Below, in pieces: positions 36,578 through 44,846 of a DNA stretch of 64,000 bases. The notes under the pieces are model-generated. The model was given only the letters and a program-made list of their open reading frames with translations. It did not search any database and was not told the DNA's origin. A program made the translations under genes and the position numbers. The stretch spans positions 1 to 64,000 of the forward strand of contig CALVAM010000012.1 in the NCBI GenBank assembly GCA_944325545.1. Direction: 5' to 3'. The first letter of the stretch is position 1, and every line of letters begins with the position of its first letter. The stretch is from Candidatus Gastranaerophilales bacterium. Its GTDB lineage: Bacteria > Cyanobacteriota > Vampirovibrionia > Gastranaerophilales > Gastranaerophilaceae.

Positions 36578-37111
36578 ATGAGTGAAAAACATTTTTTAAA
36601 TTTTATACTTACAGAAGGAATATTACTTTCAATTTTAGGCATAACAATGTTAATTTTACCCAAAATAACATCATTAACACTAGGAATAATGTTATGTATA
36701 ACTTTAATGATTTATGGAGGTTATAAAGCAATAAATGCATTTTTAACAAGAAATTACTTAAGACATTACATCCTAAATATACTTTTAGGAATATTAATAT
36801 TTGCACTCGGTTTGATATTATTTATGTCCCCAATGTTCAACCTAATAATTTTAACAGGTCTAATTGGTATATATTTCTTAATGGAAAGTATTTCATCAAC
36901 AGCATTTGGAGTCCAAAACAGAAAAACCCTTTATTTTTGGTGGGCAAATATTTTTGTTGGAATAATTCAATTTTTACTTGGACTAATAATTATATTAGGA
37001 CTTCCATCAACCTCTATTTGGGTAATAGGAACTCTTGTAGGAATAAACTTTTTAATCTCAGGAATGATAATGATTAGCATGTTCATTTCAACCAAATACA
37101 TATATAACTAA
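36578..37111 (+). CDS. DUF308/HdeD-like membrane protein
   Basis: With the ATG at 36578 (AAGGAG SD 9 nt upstream) the protein has 177 residues. It has six hydrophobic helices in three similar pairs: ILLSILGITMLILPKITS, YILNILLGILIFALGLIL and FVGIIQFLLGLIIILGLP. This is the pattern of HdeD/DUF308 proteins, in which each pair ends in a G-L-x-x-P-like turn. E. coli HdeD is tied to acid resistance, but function outside enterics is unknown. The downstream rhodanese gene starts 13 bp later, so they are probably co-transcribed. Confidence 0.82.
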   Translation: MSEKHFLNFILTEGILLSILGITMLILPKITSLTLGIMLCITLMIYGGYKAINAFLTRNYLRHYILNILLGILIFALGLILFMSPMFNLIILTGLIGIYFLMESISSTAFGVQNRKTLYFWWANIFVGIIQFLLGLIIILGLPSTSIWVIGTLVGINFLISGMIMISMFISTKYIYN

Positions 37112-37123
37112 GGAGAAATTACT

Positions 37124-37513
37124 ATGACTGATGAAAAAATTTTAAATATCAGAAACAACTCTGAAGAAGCTGCCAACTATTTTTCAAAAAAACTAGCCTT
37201 CACGCTGGGCCCAGTTGAGCTTAAAGAATTAAGTGAAGAAGACAAAAATATCAAAATCATAGATGTTCGATTAAACTCTGATTATCAAGTAGGGCATATT
37301 CCTGGAGCTATTTCAATACCATATGAAGAATTATCAGAAAAACTGAAAGATTTAAACAAAGAAGATTTACACATAGTATACTGTTATAACAATTACTGCC
37401 ATTTAGGAGCAAGAGCAGCATATCTGCTTGCCCAAAATACATTCTCAGTAATGGAACTTGAAGGAGGATTCAAAACTTGGGCAGAAGACTTTAGATTTGC
37501 AATTGTTCAATAA
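37124..37513 (+). CDS. Rhodanese-like sulfurtransferase domain protein
   Basis: The 129-residue protein has a single rhodanese domain: IIDVRLNSDYQVGHIPGAIS (entry motif), then YCYNNYCHLGARAAYLL containing the active-site loop, and EGGFKTW at the end. The loop has Cys-x4-Cys-x4-Arg rather than the compact Cys-x4-Arg of simple rhodaneses; similar CxxxxC-HLxxRAA loops are common in one rhodanese subfamily. It probably carries persulfide sulfur or senses redox. GGAGAA precedes the ATG. It follows the DUF308 gene in one operon and ends at a terminator. Confidence 0.88.
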   Translation: MTDEKILNIRNNSEEAANYFSKKLAFTLGPVELKELSEEDKNIKIIDVRLNSDYQVGHIPGAISIPYEELSEKLKDLNKEDLHIVYCYNNYCHLGARAAYLLAQNTFSVMELEGGFKTWAEDFRFAIVQ

Positions 37514-37520
37514 TAAATTA

Positions 37521-37546
37521 AAAGCTCTAGATTACTAGAGCTTTTT
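37521..37546. terminator. Bidirectional terminator
   Basis: A 10-bp stem AAAGCTCTAG / CTAGAGCTTT with loop ATTA and T-rich flanks lies between the rhodanese and the convergent amylase gene. Confidence 0.87.
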
Positions 37547-37548
37547 AA

Positions 37549-39576
37549 TTATAATTTTAACCAAACTACTCCATAAGGTTGTATTCTCAAATGCATTGTT
37601 CTATTTTTAAGCGAAATATCAACACTTACATCATCATCGTTTACAAGATTTTTTAAATGATCAATATGCCCATCAGATTTTAAAACAACATCCACAGGGA
37701 TTGTTATCTCCGCAATTAATTTCTCATCAGATAAGTTATTAATTACCAATATCTTTTCATCTTTATAACTTCTTATATATGCAAAATTATGAGGCGAAGA
37801 TGTTTTTAACAAAGTAAAATCGCCCCTCGACATTGATGGTAAACTTTTTCTTAAAGCAATCAGATTTTTTACTTTTTTATAGACTTTACTATTAAATTCA
37901 TAATAATCTTTAGATGCTCCATAGAATAATTTTGCAGGCACCGCACCTCTATTAATATCTCTGCTGTCAAAATAACTTAAAAGCTTAAATTTGCTTTTCT
38001 TGTGCTTAATAATTCTTTCCTTTTCATTTTTTCTTGCATTCGCAAAATTATTTCTAACCCCAACTTCATCACCATAATAAATAATAGGAATCCCCGGCAT
38101 AGACATTAAAATAGAAAATGCCATCTCAATTCTATCAGGATCATTATCTAAAAAGTTAGCCAACCTTCCACTTACACCAAGCCCCTTTCTAAATTCAGCC
38201 CCCTTAGAAACCAATGCATTATAAATAATTTCTCTTGTCTGAACATCAATCATCTCAAGAGTAAGTTCATCATGTACTCTTAAAAATACTCCCCAAGCAG
38301 CAGTTGAAGGTATTTGCGGAGTATCCTTATATGCGTTAATAAAATGTTGCTTATCTCCCGTAATTAAAGCAGCCCAAATAGCAGGCATGTATGGGAAATG
38401 ATACGCAATTTGAAACTCATCAGTTCTTTTTATTTCTTTTTCCTGACCGTTTATTGTTGTTTTGAATTTTCTTTCTTTACCAAAATAAGGTAAAATGTCC
38501 TTCGGATACTGACAAGCTTCTGCCTGAATTACCGTTCTTGGAGAAGTCATTTGAATATAATTACTTAATAACTTTACAATCGCGTGTGTTTTAGGTAAAT
38601 TTTCCGCATTTGTACCATCTTCCTTTGACAAATAAGGAATAGCATCCATTCTAAAAATATCAATACCAATATTTGTCCAATAATTGATAGTATCCAACCA
38701 ATAATAAAGAACTTCCGGATTTTCCCAGTTTATGTCCAACTGAAACGGATAAAATGTATGATAAAAATAATAATCTTCGCCGTTTAAAACAACTTTTCTA
38801 TAATGATTTTCTGTTATTTCAGGAAAAATCAAACGCCTTTTAGAAATCTTTCCATGCCCGTCATTATATTCAACAACAGTTCCAATTTTTTCATCCACAT
38901 ATTTCTTATATTCAGGCATTTTATCCTTAACAACAAAATAATCTTTTTTAGAAACATCTCCTTTCAAAAAACTCTGAAACCATTCATGCTCATCAGAAAC
39001 ATGATTTAAAACTAAATCAGATTTTATTTTAAACCCATTTTTTTTAGCTTCTACAACAAATTCTTTAAACTGAGTTTTTCCACCTAAATCAGCACGAATA
39101 TTTTGAGGATTTTTAACATCAAACCCTGCATCTGACATAGGAGAATCCGCAAAAGGAAGCAAATAAAGAGTTGTCACTCCTAAATCTTTCAAATAATCAA
39201 ACATAGCAGAAGTATCTCTAAAAGTATTAGGCTTTTCAGGAGTAACTACACCAAATTGATCAACATAAAACATATAAATAATTTCATCTTTATACCAATC
39301 ATCAGCTCTTGTTAAATCTTCATTTTTTAGAGTTTCAGAACGTTTATCAATTGATTCTTTTGCAATCTGCATCACTCTTTCATAAATTTCTTTAGCTCGC
39401 TTTTCACCATAAACTTGAACTATAGAAGCAAATATTTCATTTTCAATTTTTTTAGGAACAACTATTTCTTCTGTAGTATTAGTTTGCTCTTCTGCAAAAA
39501 CTAAATTTTGAGCTAATAATATATTTGAACTTAATAAACTTGCTAACAATAAGGTTGATAAGATTTTTTTATTCAT
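37549..39576 (-). CDS. Secreted GH13 alpha-amylase-family protein (trehalose synthase-like)
   Basis: The 675-residue enzyme has a signal peptide of about 28 residues and a short helical linker, then the (beta/alpha)8 GH13 domain. Conserved regions are DLVLNHVSDEHEWF (region I), GIDIFRMDAIPYL (nucleophile Asp), VIQAEACQY (acid/base Glu) and RVHDELTLEM (third Asp). The order DEIIYMFYVDQFGV and NWENPEVLYYWLDT resembles trehalose synthase/maltose glucosyltransferase GH13_16-type enzymes rather than plain amylases. It is exported, which is unusual for that subgroup. The C-terminal beta domain has HNFAYIRSYKDEKILVINN. GAGGAG precedes the ATG. It probably acts on alpha-glucans or maltose outside the inner membrane. 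Confidence 0.85.
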   Translation of the reverse strand: MNKKILSTLLLASLLSSNILLAQNLVFAEEQTNTTEEIVVPKKIENEIFASIVQVYGEKRAKEIYERVMQIAKESIDKRSETLKNEDLTRADDWYKDEIIYMFYVDQFGVVTPEKPNTFRDTSAMFDYLKDLGVTTLYLLPFADSPMSDAGFDVKNPQNIRADLGGKTQFKEFVVEAKKNGFKIKSDLVLNHVSDEHEWFQSFLKGDVSKKDYFVVKDKMPEYKKYVDEKIGTVVEYNDGHGKISKRRLIFPEITENHYRKVVLNGEDYYFYHTFYPFQLDINWENPEVLYYWLDTINYWTNIGIDIFRMDAIPYLSKEDGTNAENLPKTHAIVKLLSNYIQMTSPRTVIQAEACQYPKDILPYFGKERKFKTTINGQEKEIKRTDEFQIAYHFPYMPAIWAALITGDKQHFINAYKDTPQIPSTAAWGVFLRVHDELTLEMIDVQTREIIYNALVSKGAEFRKGLGVSGRLANFLDNDPDRIEMAFSILMSMPGIPIIYYGDEVGVRNNFANARKNEKERIIKHKKSKFKLLSYFDSRDINRGAVPAKLFYGASKDYYEFNSKVYKKVKNLIALRKSLPSMSRGDFTLLKTSSPHNFAYIRSYKDEKILVINNLSDEKLIAEITIPVDVVLKSDGHIDHLKNLVNDDDVSVDISLKNRTMHLRIQPYGVVWLKL

Positions 39577-39625
39577 AAAATACTCCTCAAGCCCATTTTA
39601 TCATAAAATCCGAATTAAAACTAAA

Positions 39626-39650
39626 AAGCTGTACGTATATTGTACAGCTT
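39626..39650 (-). terminator. Terminator after the small NPF protein gene
   Basis: AAGCTGTAC / GTACAGCTT forms a 9-bp stem with a 7-nt loop. On the minus strand it is followed by TTTTAGTTTT. Confidence 0.8.
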
Positions 39651-39681
39651 AAATTTGGGGTAATAAGGTATACCTTCGAGT

Positions 39682-39936
39682 CTATACCTCAATAAAAAGT
39701 CTTCTTCCGACAATATTAGGTTGATTATTATAATATCCTGCAAAATAACCGCCTGCTACAGGTCGATTTTGACCGTAAGTTGCAAAAGGATTAGAATTTT
39801 TTGGAGTAACAAAAGGATTTCCATTTGTAGACTGAGCAAAAGGATTAGAACCGCTTGTTCTAGTAATTCCACCCATTTGAGCAATATTCGGATTTGCTGT
39901 TAATACTCTTGATAATAAATTTACAATTTCTGCCAT
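39682..39936 (-). CDS. Small protein with three NPF motifs
   Basis: The 84-residue product starts with a helix (MAEIVNLLSRVLTANPNIAQ). Then come three near-repeats containing the tripeptide Asn-Pro-Phe: SNPFAQS, GNPFVTP, SNPFATY. An aromatic Gly/Tyr segment (YFAGYYNNQPN) and a short basic end follow. No signal peptide is seen. The start has only weak SD-like sequence (GAGAGG about 10 nt upstream). A terminator lies right after the gene, so it is a genuine transcription unit. Function unknown; the NPF spacing (about 11 residues) suggests a repeated binding motif. Confidence 0.65.
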   Translation of the reverse strand: MAEIVNLLSRVLTANPNIAQMGGITRTSGSNPFAQSTNGNPFVTPKNSNPFATYGQNRPVAGGYFAGYYNNQPNIVGRRLFIEV

Positions 39937-40115
39937 ATTAGTTAAACCTCTCTATATGGTTTTAATGATTTATTCTCTTAAGTCAATTATTACTTCGTCA
40001 TTCTAAACAAAAACTTTACATAATTTTATAAAACATCAACTAAAAGTATTAAATTTTGTAACAAAAAAGCAATTTTATAATAGATATATACTTTATATAT
40101 ACAAAAGGAGAGAAT

Positions 40116-40844
40116 ATGCCAAGTCCGTTTGAACAATTTATAGATATAGCAAAAGAAAATAATGTTGATGAAACTTTATTAAAATCAAATCTTAGTCAAG
40201 CAGCACTTAATAAACTTGAAGTAATCGGAGAAAACTTAGGTGAAAAGGCACAAGAATGGATTAAAAAAGGTCCTAAAAAACCAAATGGACCAACCCCAAC
40301 TTTAGAAGAATCCGCATTTCCACCAAAACATAAAAACGAAACCAGTTTATATCAAGTAACAAACAGAGAAAACGAAGTTCCCTTTGTCGAAAAAACTTCA
40401 AAACTATTCAAGAACTTAAATTACAAAGTACAAGGCTTTAATGTAAAGGCTTCTTTAACAAAAGAAAATAAAGAATATTCTGTTTTAGCCGGTGAAAAAA
40501 TGGGAATAGGCTTTGAAAAAAAAGAAGGAAGTTCAAAAAGGAGCTTACAAGGATATTTCAATGTAGGAAACGACAAATTAGCTATTGAATATAATTCACA
40601 AACAGCCGCAAACTCTTATAAAGTATCAGTTTTTAGTCAAAGAAAAAATATCGGATTATGTGCAAGTTATCACAATAAAGAAGGCTTAAATTCTGCATTT
40701 GCAGTAGATAACAATAGTGCCTCAATCAGTTGCAGTTATGATAAAAATTACAAACGCTGTAAATTAAATGTTGGCGGATACGCAACAACAGGTGACAATT
40801 ATTCAAATCCTTTTATCGGAGTTAATGGCAGAATTACTTTTTAA
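40116..40844 (+). CDS. Protein of unknown function with a beta-rich C-terminus
   Basis: The 242-residue protein has an AAAGGAG SD 6 nt before the ATG. The N-terminal 60 residues are helical and end in a Pro/Lys-rich stretch (KKGPKKPNGPTPT). From residue 100 to the end the sequence alternates short strands with Gly/Asn turns, ending in NGRITF. That resembles an outer-membrane barrel terminus, but there is no signal peptide. It is followed by a terminator-like hairpin and then the 105-bp repeat array. Function cannot be assigned. Confidence 0.7.
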   Translation: MPSPFEQFIDIAKENNVDETLLKSNLSQAALNKLEVIGENLGEKAQEWIKKGPKKPNGPTPTLEESAFPPKHKNETSLYQVTNRENEVPFVEKTSKLFKNLNYKVQGFNVKASLTKENKEYSVLAGEKMGIGFEKKEGSSKRSLQGYFNVGNDKLAIEYNSQTAANSYKVSVFSQRKNIGLCASYHNKEGLNSAFAVDNNSASISCSYDKNYKRCKLNVGGYATTGDNYSNPFIGVNGRITF

Positions 40845-40850
40845 AAATAA

Positions 40851-40876
40851 AAAGGAATTAAAACTTTAATTCCTTT
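40851..40876 (+). terminator. Terminator-like inverted repeat
   Basis: AAAGGAATTAAA and TTTAATTCCTTT form a nearly gapless dyad just after the stop codon at 40844. It has a T-rich side but few GC pairs. Confidence 0.6.
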
Positions 40877-40956
40877 ATAAAACGGAGTTTAACTAATTCT
40901 TTTAATTGTCTTATTAACTTAATATAAACCTTAAGCCGATTTTTTATATATTTACC
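40877..40956. other. Intergenic stretch before the repeat array
   Basis: About 80 bp of AT-rich sequence follows the terminator-like hairpin and leads into the 105-bp array. With the array it makes the 500-bp gap between convergent genes. No gene, promoter or further dyad is supported here. Confidence 0.5.
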
Positions 40957-41339
40957 CCTGACTTGATATTTATATTTCCGCTTATAGTCTTAACTTATGT
41001 CACCCGACCATTTGTCTACGTGCGGGGGTGGGGTAAACATAAATTTAGGTTTTGATTTTGAGGGTGACTTGGAGTTTGATTTTTACTTGTAGTCTTAACT
41101 TATGTCACCCGACCATTTGTCTACGTGCGGGGGTGGGGTAAACATAAATTTAGGTTTTGATTTTGAGGGTGACTTGGAGTTTGATTTTTACTTGTAGTCT
41201 TAACTTATGTCACCCGACCATTTGTCTACGTGCGGTTTAAATAAATACCAATTTAGAGTTTTGTCTTAGAGGGTGACTTGATGTTTATATTTCCGCTTGT
41301 AGTCTTAACTTATGTCACCCGACCATTTGTCTACGTGCG
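40957..41339. repeat. Array of four 105-bp repeats with a 39-bp invariant core
   Basis: The 39-bp core is identical at 40986-41024, 41091-41129, 41196-41234 and 41301-41339, each exactly 105 bp apart. The first two 66-bp spacers are identical; the third has diverged but keeps the same length. A half-unit lacking the core precedes the array at about 40957-40985. Each core contains GTCACCC, which pairs with GGGTGAC in the preceding spacer (41062-41068, 41167-41173, 41271-41277), giving a 7-bp stem with a 35-36 nt loop. No frame is open through a unit. The last core ends 6 bp from the stop codon of the hook-basal-body gene at 41346. Seen directly; its role is unknown. Confidence 0.95.
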
Positions 41340-41345
41340 TAGCAC

Positions 41346-42182
41346 CTATTGAGTTGCCATTTCCATTGCTGATTGCAGCAAATCTTTGTTTGACTTAATC
41401 AAAGCATTAACAAGTTCCATTTGAACCTTAGCCTGTTGATAATCAGACATATTGGCTTTAAAATCAGTATTTGCTTGTTCTAATAAACCTGAACGAATTT
41501 CCCCGCGACCAACTACAGGTTTACCTGATTCAGGAGTTTCAACAAAAACACCTTCTTTAACTTCATATAATCCATTCGGGTTATGAAAGTTTGCCGTTGC
41601 TATTTTATATAAAGGTACAGAACGATTACCACCATCGGCTTTTCCATAGATAGTACCGTCATTTTTTATTTCATATTCATCATATTTACCTAAAAATTTA
41701 CCATTATTTGGATCAATCCAAAGTTTTATATTCGTAGTAGGTACACTCAAAGCCCCACCTTTTAAAGCCGTTTCTTCGTACAAATCAGCACTAAGCGATT
41801 TAGTTCCGGACATTATTTCACCTTTATCATTTAATATATATCCTTGAACAGTAGCACCGCTTTTAGCTCTATAAACACCTTCAGAATCAAAAGTAAATTC
41901 ACCTAAACGGGTATAAGAAACATTCCCTTCAGGAGTTCTTAATACAAAATAACCTGTACCTTCAAAAAACAAGTTTTCATTAGAAGTCCCTGGAATAGAT
42001 TTACCCTGTCCTAGGTTTTTAACATTATTATCAATAACCGCACCTCCGAGAAAAGTTTTAAATGTAACTTTATTTTCTCTATACCCTGGAGTATAAACAT
42101 TTGTTAAGTTTTCTGCTAACACATCCATCCATTGAACAGTGGCTTTTTGTGTGTTAATTGCCGTTGTGTATAAATCATTCAT
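41346..42182 (-). CDS. Flagellar hook-basal body protein (FlgG/FlgF family)
   Basis: The 278-residue protein has the rod/hook N-terminal signature (MNDLYTTAINTQKATVQWMDVLAENLTNVYTPGYRENKVTF), a middle GTGYFVLRTPEGNVSYTRLGEFTFDSEG and the C-terminal RSGLLEQANTDFKANMSDYQQAKVQM helix. These define the FlgE/F/G family, and its length is close to FlgG and FlgF. The Asn-Val-x-x-x-Gly-Tyr hook signature is slightly altered. It is the last gene of a minus-strand operon behind a FliK-like and a FliJ-like gene, with an 8-bp overlap to the FliK-like gene. FlgF versus FlgG cannot be settled by eye. Confidence 0.88.
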   Translation of the reverse strand: MNDLYTTAINTQKATVQWMDVLAENLTNVYTPGYRENKVTFKTFLGGAVIDNNVKNLGQGKSIPGTSNENLFFEGTGYFVLRTPEGNVSYTRLGEFTFDSEGVYRAKSGATVQGYILNDKGEIMSGTKSLSADLYEETALKGGALSVPTTNIKLWIDPNNGKFLGKYDEYEIKNDGTIYGKADGGNRSVPLYKIATANFHNPNGLYEVKEGVFVETPESGKPVVGRGEIRSGLLEQANTDFKANMSDYQQAKVQMELVNALIKSNKDLLQSAMEMATQ

Positions 42183-43326
42183 CTTTGCGGCCCTTCTTTC
42201 TATTATCTTTGTCTTCTTGTCTTTGCTTTCTTTGATTTAATTCGTCATATTGAATATTATTTTCATCAAATCTTTGTTTTAAAAGAGGTAAATTTTCTTT
42301 TAAATAAGCTTCTGCAATTTGTGAACTTGGAAGAAAATCTGCAGAAATCTTTCCTTCCTTACTTACTTTTATAATGACAGAAATATTATTGTCAAAATCT
42401 ATTCTAATAGGTTGATTATCCTTCATAGATTTAGCTAACATATCAGCTAATGTTTTCGAAACCTGAACAGATTTTTGAGTCTGTTTAACATTTTCAGACA
42501 TATCAACAGAACCATTTTCAACTAATTTTGAAAACAAATCGACATCAGCTTCATTCATTATTAAATTATCATATTTAACAACAGTTTCTATGGTTACATT
42601 AGATTTTTTATCAACTTTTTTTATACCTTCGCTATCGGATACCGTTTTCACTTTTGAAGCAAACGGATTTCTGTTTTCATTAATATTATCATTTTCTTTA
42701 ACAGAATTTTCATTCAAAATCTTATTTCTATTAGCAATTGCAATATTTTCACTCATAGTAGAAAGAATAGCTTGTTCTTCCAATAAATCTTTTTCATTTA
42801 ATAGCAATTGACCATTTTCTTTATTAGGGTTCATAAACTCATTAAAAGGTTTACCTTCACTATTAAAATTCATGTTTAAATTCATATTCAAATTCATCTG
42901 AGCATCTTGCTTATCTTGAATATTAAAATCATTATTTATCAAGCTGTTATCCTCTTTCTTGTTAGAGATATCGGAATTTAAAATCACATCCTTTAAAGAA
43001 CCTTCAGAATTTTCATCTTTCTGATTTAGATTTTGAATTTCTTCAACAGTTTCTTCTAATCCAGAAATAACATCATCAATAGGCTTTTCTTCATCTTCCT
43101 CTGAAATAGTTTCTTCTTTATCTACATCTTTTTCATCAACCTTATTTTTTTTATCTTCTTCAACTCTTTTAGAATCTTCTTCTTTTTTACTAACATCTCG
43201 ACCGGAATTCAATTCTTCTGCAAAAGAAGTTCCACCTACACTGTCCTTTCTGGAATTAGAACGAACATTTGAAGAATTATTTACCTTATTAACGTCAATA
43301 GATTTATTTTCAATATTCATTTTCAT
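42175..43326 (-). CDS. FliK-like hook-length control protein
   Basis: The 383-residue protein has a long, highly acidic, disordered N-terminal part (Glu/Asp/Lys and Asn repeats such as MNLNMNLNMNFN near residue 145). The compact C-terminal domain starts around PIRIDFDNNISVIIKVS and continues KISADFLPSSQIAEAYLKENLPLLKQRFDENNI. The pattern of strands and the Leu-x-x-x-Leu helix match the FliK C-domain, which switches export specificity when the hook reaches length. The C-terminus ends in a basic tail. It lies between FliJ-like and hook genes. Another FliK is encoded at 46535; this copy is more divergent. Confidence 0.72.
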   Translation of the reverse strand: MKMNIENKSIDVNKVNNSSNVRSNSRKDSVGGTSFAEELNSGRDVSKKEEDSKRVEEDKKNKVDEKDVDKEETISEEDEEKPIDDVISGLEETVEEIQNLNQKDENSEGSLKDVILNSDISNKKEDNSLINNDFNIQDKQDAQMNLNMNLNMNFNSEGKPFNEFMNPNKENGQLLLNEKDLLEEQAILSTMSENIAIANRNKILNENSVKENDNINENRNPFASKVKTVSDSEGIKKVDKKSNVTIETVVKYDNLIMNEADVDLFSKLVENGSVDMSENVKQTQKSVQVSKTLADMLAKSMKDNQPIRIDFDNNISVIIKVSKEGKISADFLPSSQIAEAYLKENLPLLKQRFDENNIQYDELNQRKQRQEDKDNRKKGRKDE

Positions 43327-43801
43327 TTTCCATTTCTATACTTTTCAATTGTTCTTCTAACTCTTCAGCTTGTTCTCTGGAATGAATAAAAAACCTTTGA
43401 ACACCAATTTCTGAAAATTGTTTTAACTCAATCGCTTTTTGTTCTTCTAAATAAGCTTCTTTTTGTTTTTCCTTATGTTTTTCAACAACTTTTACGGCTT
43501 GCTCTAACTTAACCAACTTTTGTTTTTCTTCTTCGAGAACATTTAACAATCTCTGTAACTCTTGATTAAGCAAATCAGCCTTATCCCAGAGATGATGCAA
43601 ATATTTATCATAATATTCCATCATCCTGAAATCAGCAGTTTTTTTATTCAAAATTGTTTGTTGGATTTCTGCATCATTTTGTCTAATTTTTTCCTCTTGT
43701 ATATATACCTCTTGCTGAGCTTTTTGAACAACTAATAACTGTTCTTCTTTTTTCCTTATTCTAAAATCTAAAACTTTCTGCAATCTATAAACAAAGGGCA
43801 T
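43310..43801 (-). CDS. FliJ-like flagellar export coiled-coil protein
   Basis: Starting at ATG 43801 (MPFVYRLQKVLDFRIRKKEE) the protein has 163 residues. This resembles the FliJ opening FxFRLQxVLDxRxxxE. The rest is a long coiled coil rich in Glu, Gln, Lys and Leu with no other domain. FliJ binds the export chaperone-substrate complexes at the flagellar ATPase FliI. It is the first gene of the minus-strand operon and overlaps the FliK-like gene by 17 bp. A GTG/ATG further upstream at 43855 is open but lacks the FliJ start. A second FliJ is at 46090. Confidence 0.82.
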   Translation of the reverse strand: MPFVYRLQKVLDFRIRKKEEQLLVVQKAQQEVYIQEEKIRQNDAEIQQTILNKKTADFRMMEYYDKYLHHLWDKADLLNQELQRLLNVLEEEKQKLVKLEQAVKVVEKHKEKQKEAYLEEQKAIELKQFSEIGVQRFFIHSREQAEELEEQLKSIEMENENEY

Positions 43802-43984
43802 GACATATATTCTCTCAATGTGCATTTTGACATGTTTTAAGCAAATATAACACATCTATTTAGATGATTAATTACAAATTTCTAAAAGTCAAAATGAATA
43901 AATTATACCTAAGAAGTATTTACTTAAACAAGAACATGAGTTAAAATATAAAGGTAGATATTAAAAGAAAGTGTGTGTGAGAAG

Positions 43985-44419
43985 ATGATTCAACCTGTTA
44001 GTGCCTTATCCCCTAAGGTATCATATAGGGGAAGTAATTATGCAAATGGAAATCCAATTAACCGAAGAATGGAGCGAAGACTTGCCATCCTTAATGCAGG
44101 AGGAATTTCAACAGTTGTAGGAGCTTTAACAACAGCCATAGCAAGAAGCTACACAGCATCTTGGAAAAGTGCCGGCATATTTGGTTTAGGAGCCGGAGCT
44201 ATCACAATGCTATTTATATGTCCAAGATTCTTATATAAATCCGGGGTAAAAGCATATAAAAAAGAAAAAGAGCTTGATGTTTTCACTAAAGAAAAAGAAA
44301 TTCAAAAAAGACTCCTAACAGATGTACAAGAAGCTATAGATAACAATCAAGACAATTTAAATACAAAACTAGAAAATTATTCAAAAACACAACATACAGA
44401 GATAAAATTTAATCCATAG
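43985..44419 (+). CDS. Membrane protein of unknown function with the VSYRG N-terminal motif
   Basis: From ATG 43985 (144 residues; GTG at 43973 is also possible) the protein begins MIQPVSALSPKVSYRGSN. This has the lineage-type hydrophobic-aromatic-basic-Gly motif. A hydrophobic segment of two helices follows (ISTVVGALTTAIA and AGIFGLGAGAITMLFI), then a Lys/Glu-rich coiled coil. The N-terminal Arg-rich stretch NRRMERRL before the helices suggests a cytoplasmic N-terminus. The 3' end overlaps the convergent gene at 44409 by 11 bp. It sits between the two flagellar gene sets but shares no motif with them. Confidence 0.68.
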   Translation: MIQPVSALSPKVSYRGSNYANGNPINRRMERRLAILNAGGISTVVGALTTAIARSYTASWKSAGIFGLGAGAITMLFICPRFLYKSGVKAYKKEKELDVFTKEKEIQKRLLTDVQEAIDNNQDNLNTKLENYSKTQHTEIKFNP

Positions 44420-44846
44420 GTGTATTTTTGCCGAGTCCAAAACCTTCTCTAGCAACAGTTAGTAAACCATAGGCAGCTAATCCCCACGCTCCTACTTTAG
44501 CAAGGGTGCCTTTAGCAGCCAGTGCTAATGAAGCTAGAGAAACTGGTATAATATTATCACCTAAAGAACTAATAAATCCGGAAACAAAGCCTTTTATAGA
44601 TCCATATACAGGTACAATTGAATTATCTGTTCTAAAACTTGCAATTTTATTTTGAATAGCGTTATTAACCTGACTTTCTGTATTTAGAGTTCTAGTTCCT
44701 GCATGCACTCTTTGCAAATAATTAGCAGTAACCACCTGCGATTGACGTTTTGAATTATCTTTCGCAAGAGAATAAGCATCATACACCGCCAAACTCATAC
44801 CGGCAATTCCAGCTGTCTTACATACTATGTTTGCCAAAGTTCCCAT
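44409..44846 (-). CDS. Small hydrophobic protein of unknown function
   Basis: The 145-residue protein has hydrophobic segments at the N-terminus (ANIVCKTAGIAGMSLAVYDA) and in the second half (VPVYGSIKGFVSGFISSLGD, PVSLASLALAAKG, AWGLAAYGLLTV), separated by a polar stretch. It may be a membrane protein with two to three helices. It starts at 44846, exactly where the upstream HEAT-like gene ends (1-nt overlap), so both are in one operon. No family is recognised. It is convergent with the 43985 gene. Confidence 0.68.
   Translation of the reverse strand: MGTLANIVCKTAGIAGMSLAVYDAYSLAKDNSKRQSQVVTANYLQRVHAGTRTLNTESQVNNAIQNKIASFRTDNSIVPVYGSIKGFVSGFISSLGDNIIPVSLASLALAAKGTLAKVGAWGLAAYGLLTVAREGFGLGKNTPMD

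Noticed and set aside
41021-41141. G-quadruplex from the GGGGGTGGGG runs
   Set aside because: Only two G tracts lie close together on one strand, not four.
40986-41339. CRISPR array
   Set aside because: Spacers are 66 bp, two are identical, and the third is a diverged copy of them. No cas genes lie nearby. The pattern is tandem duplication, not spacer acquisition.
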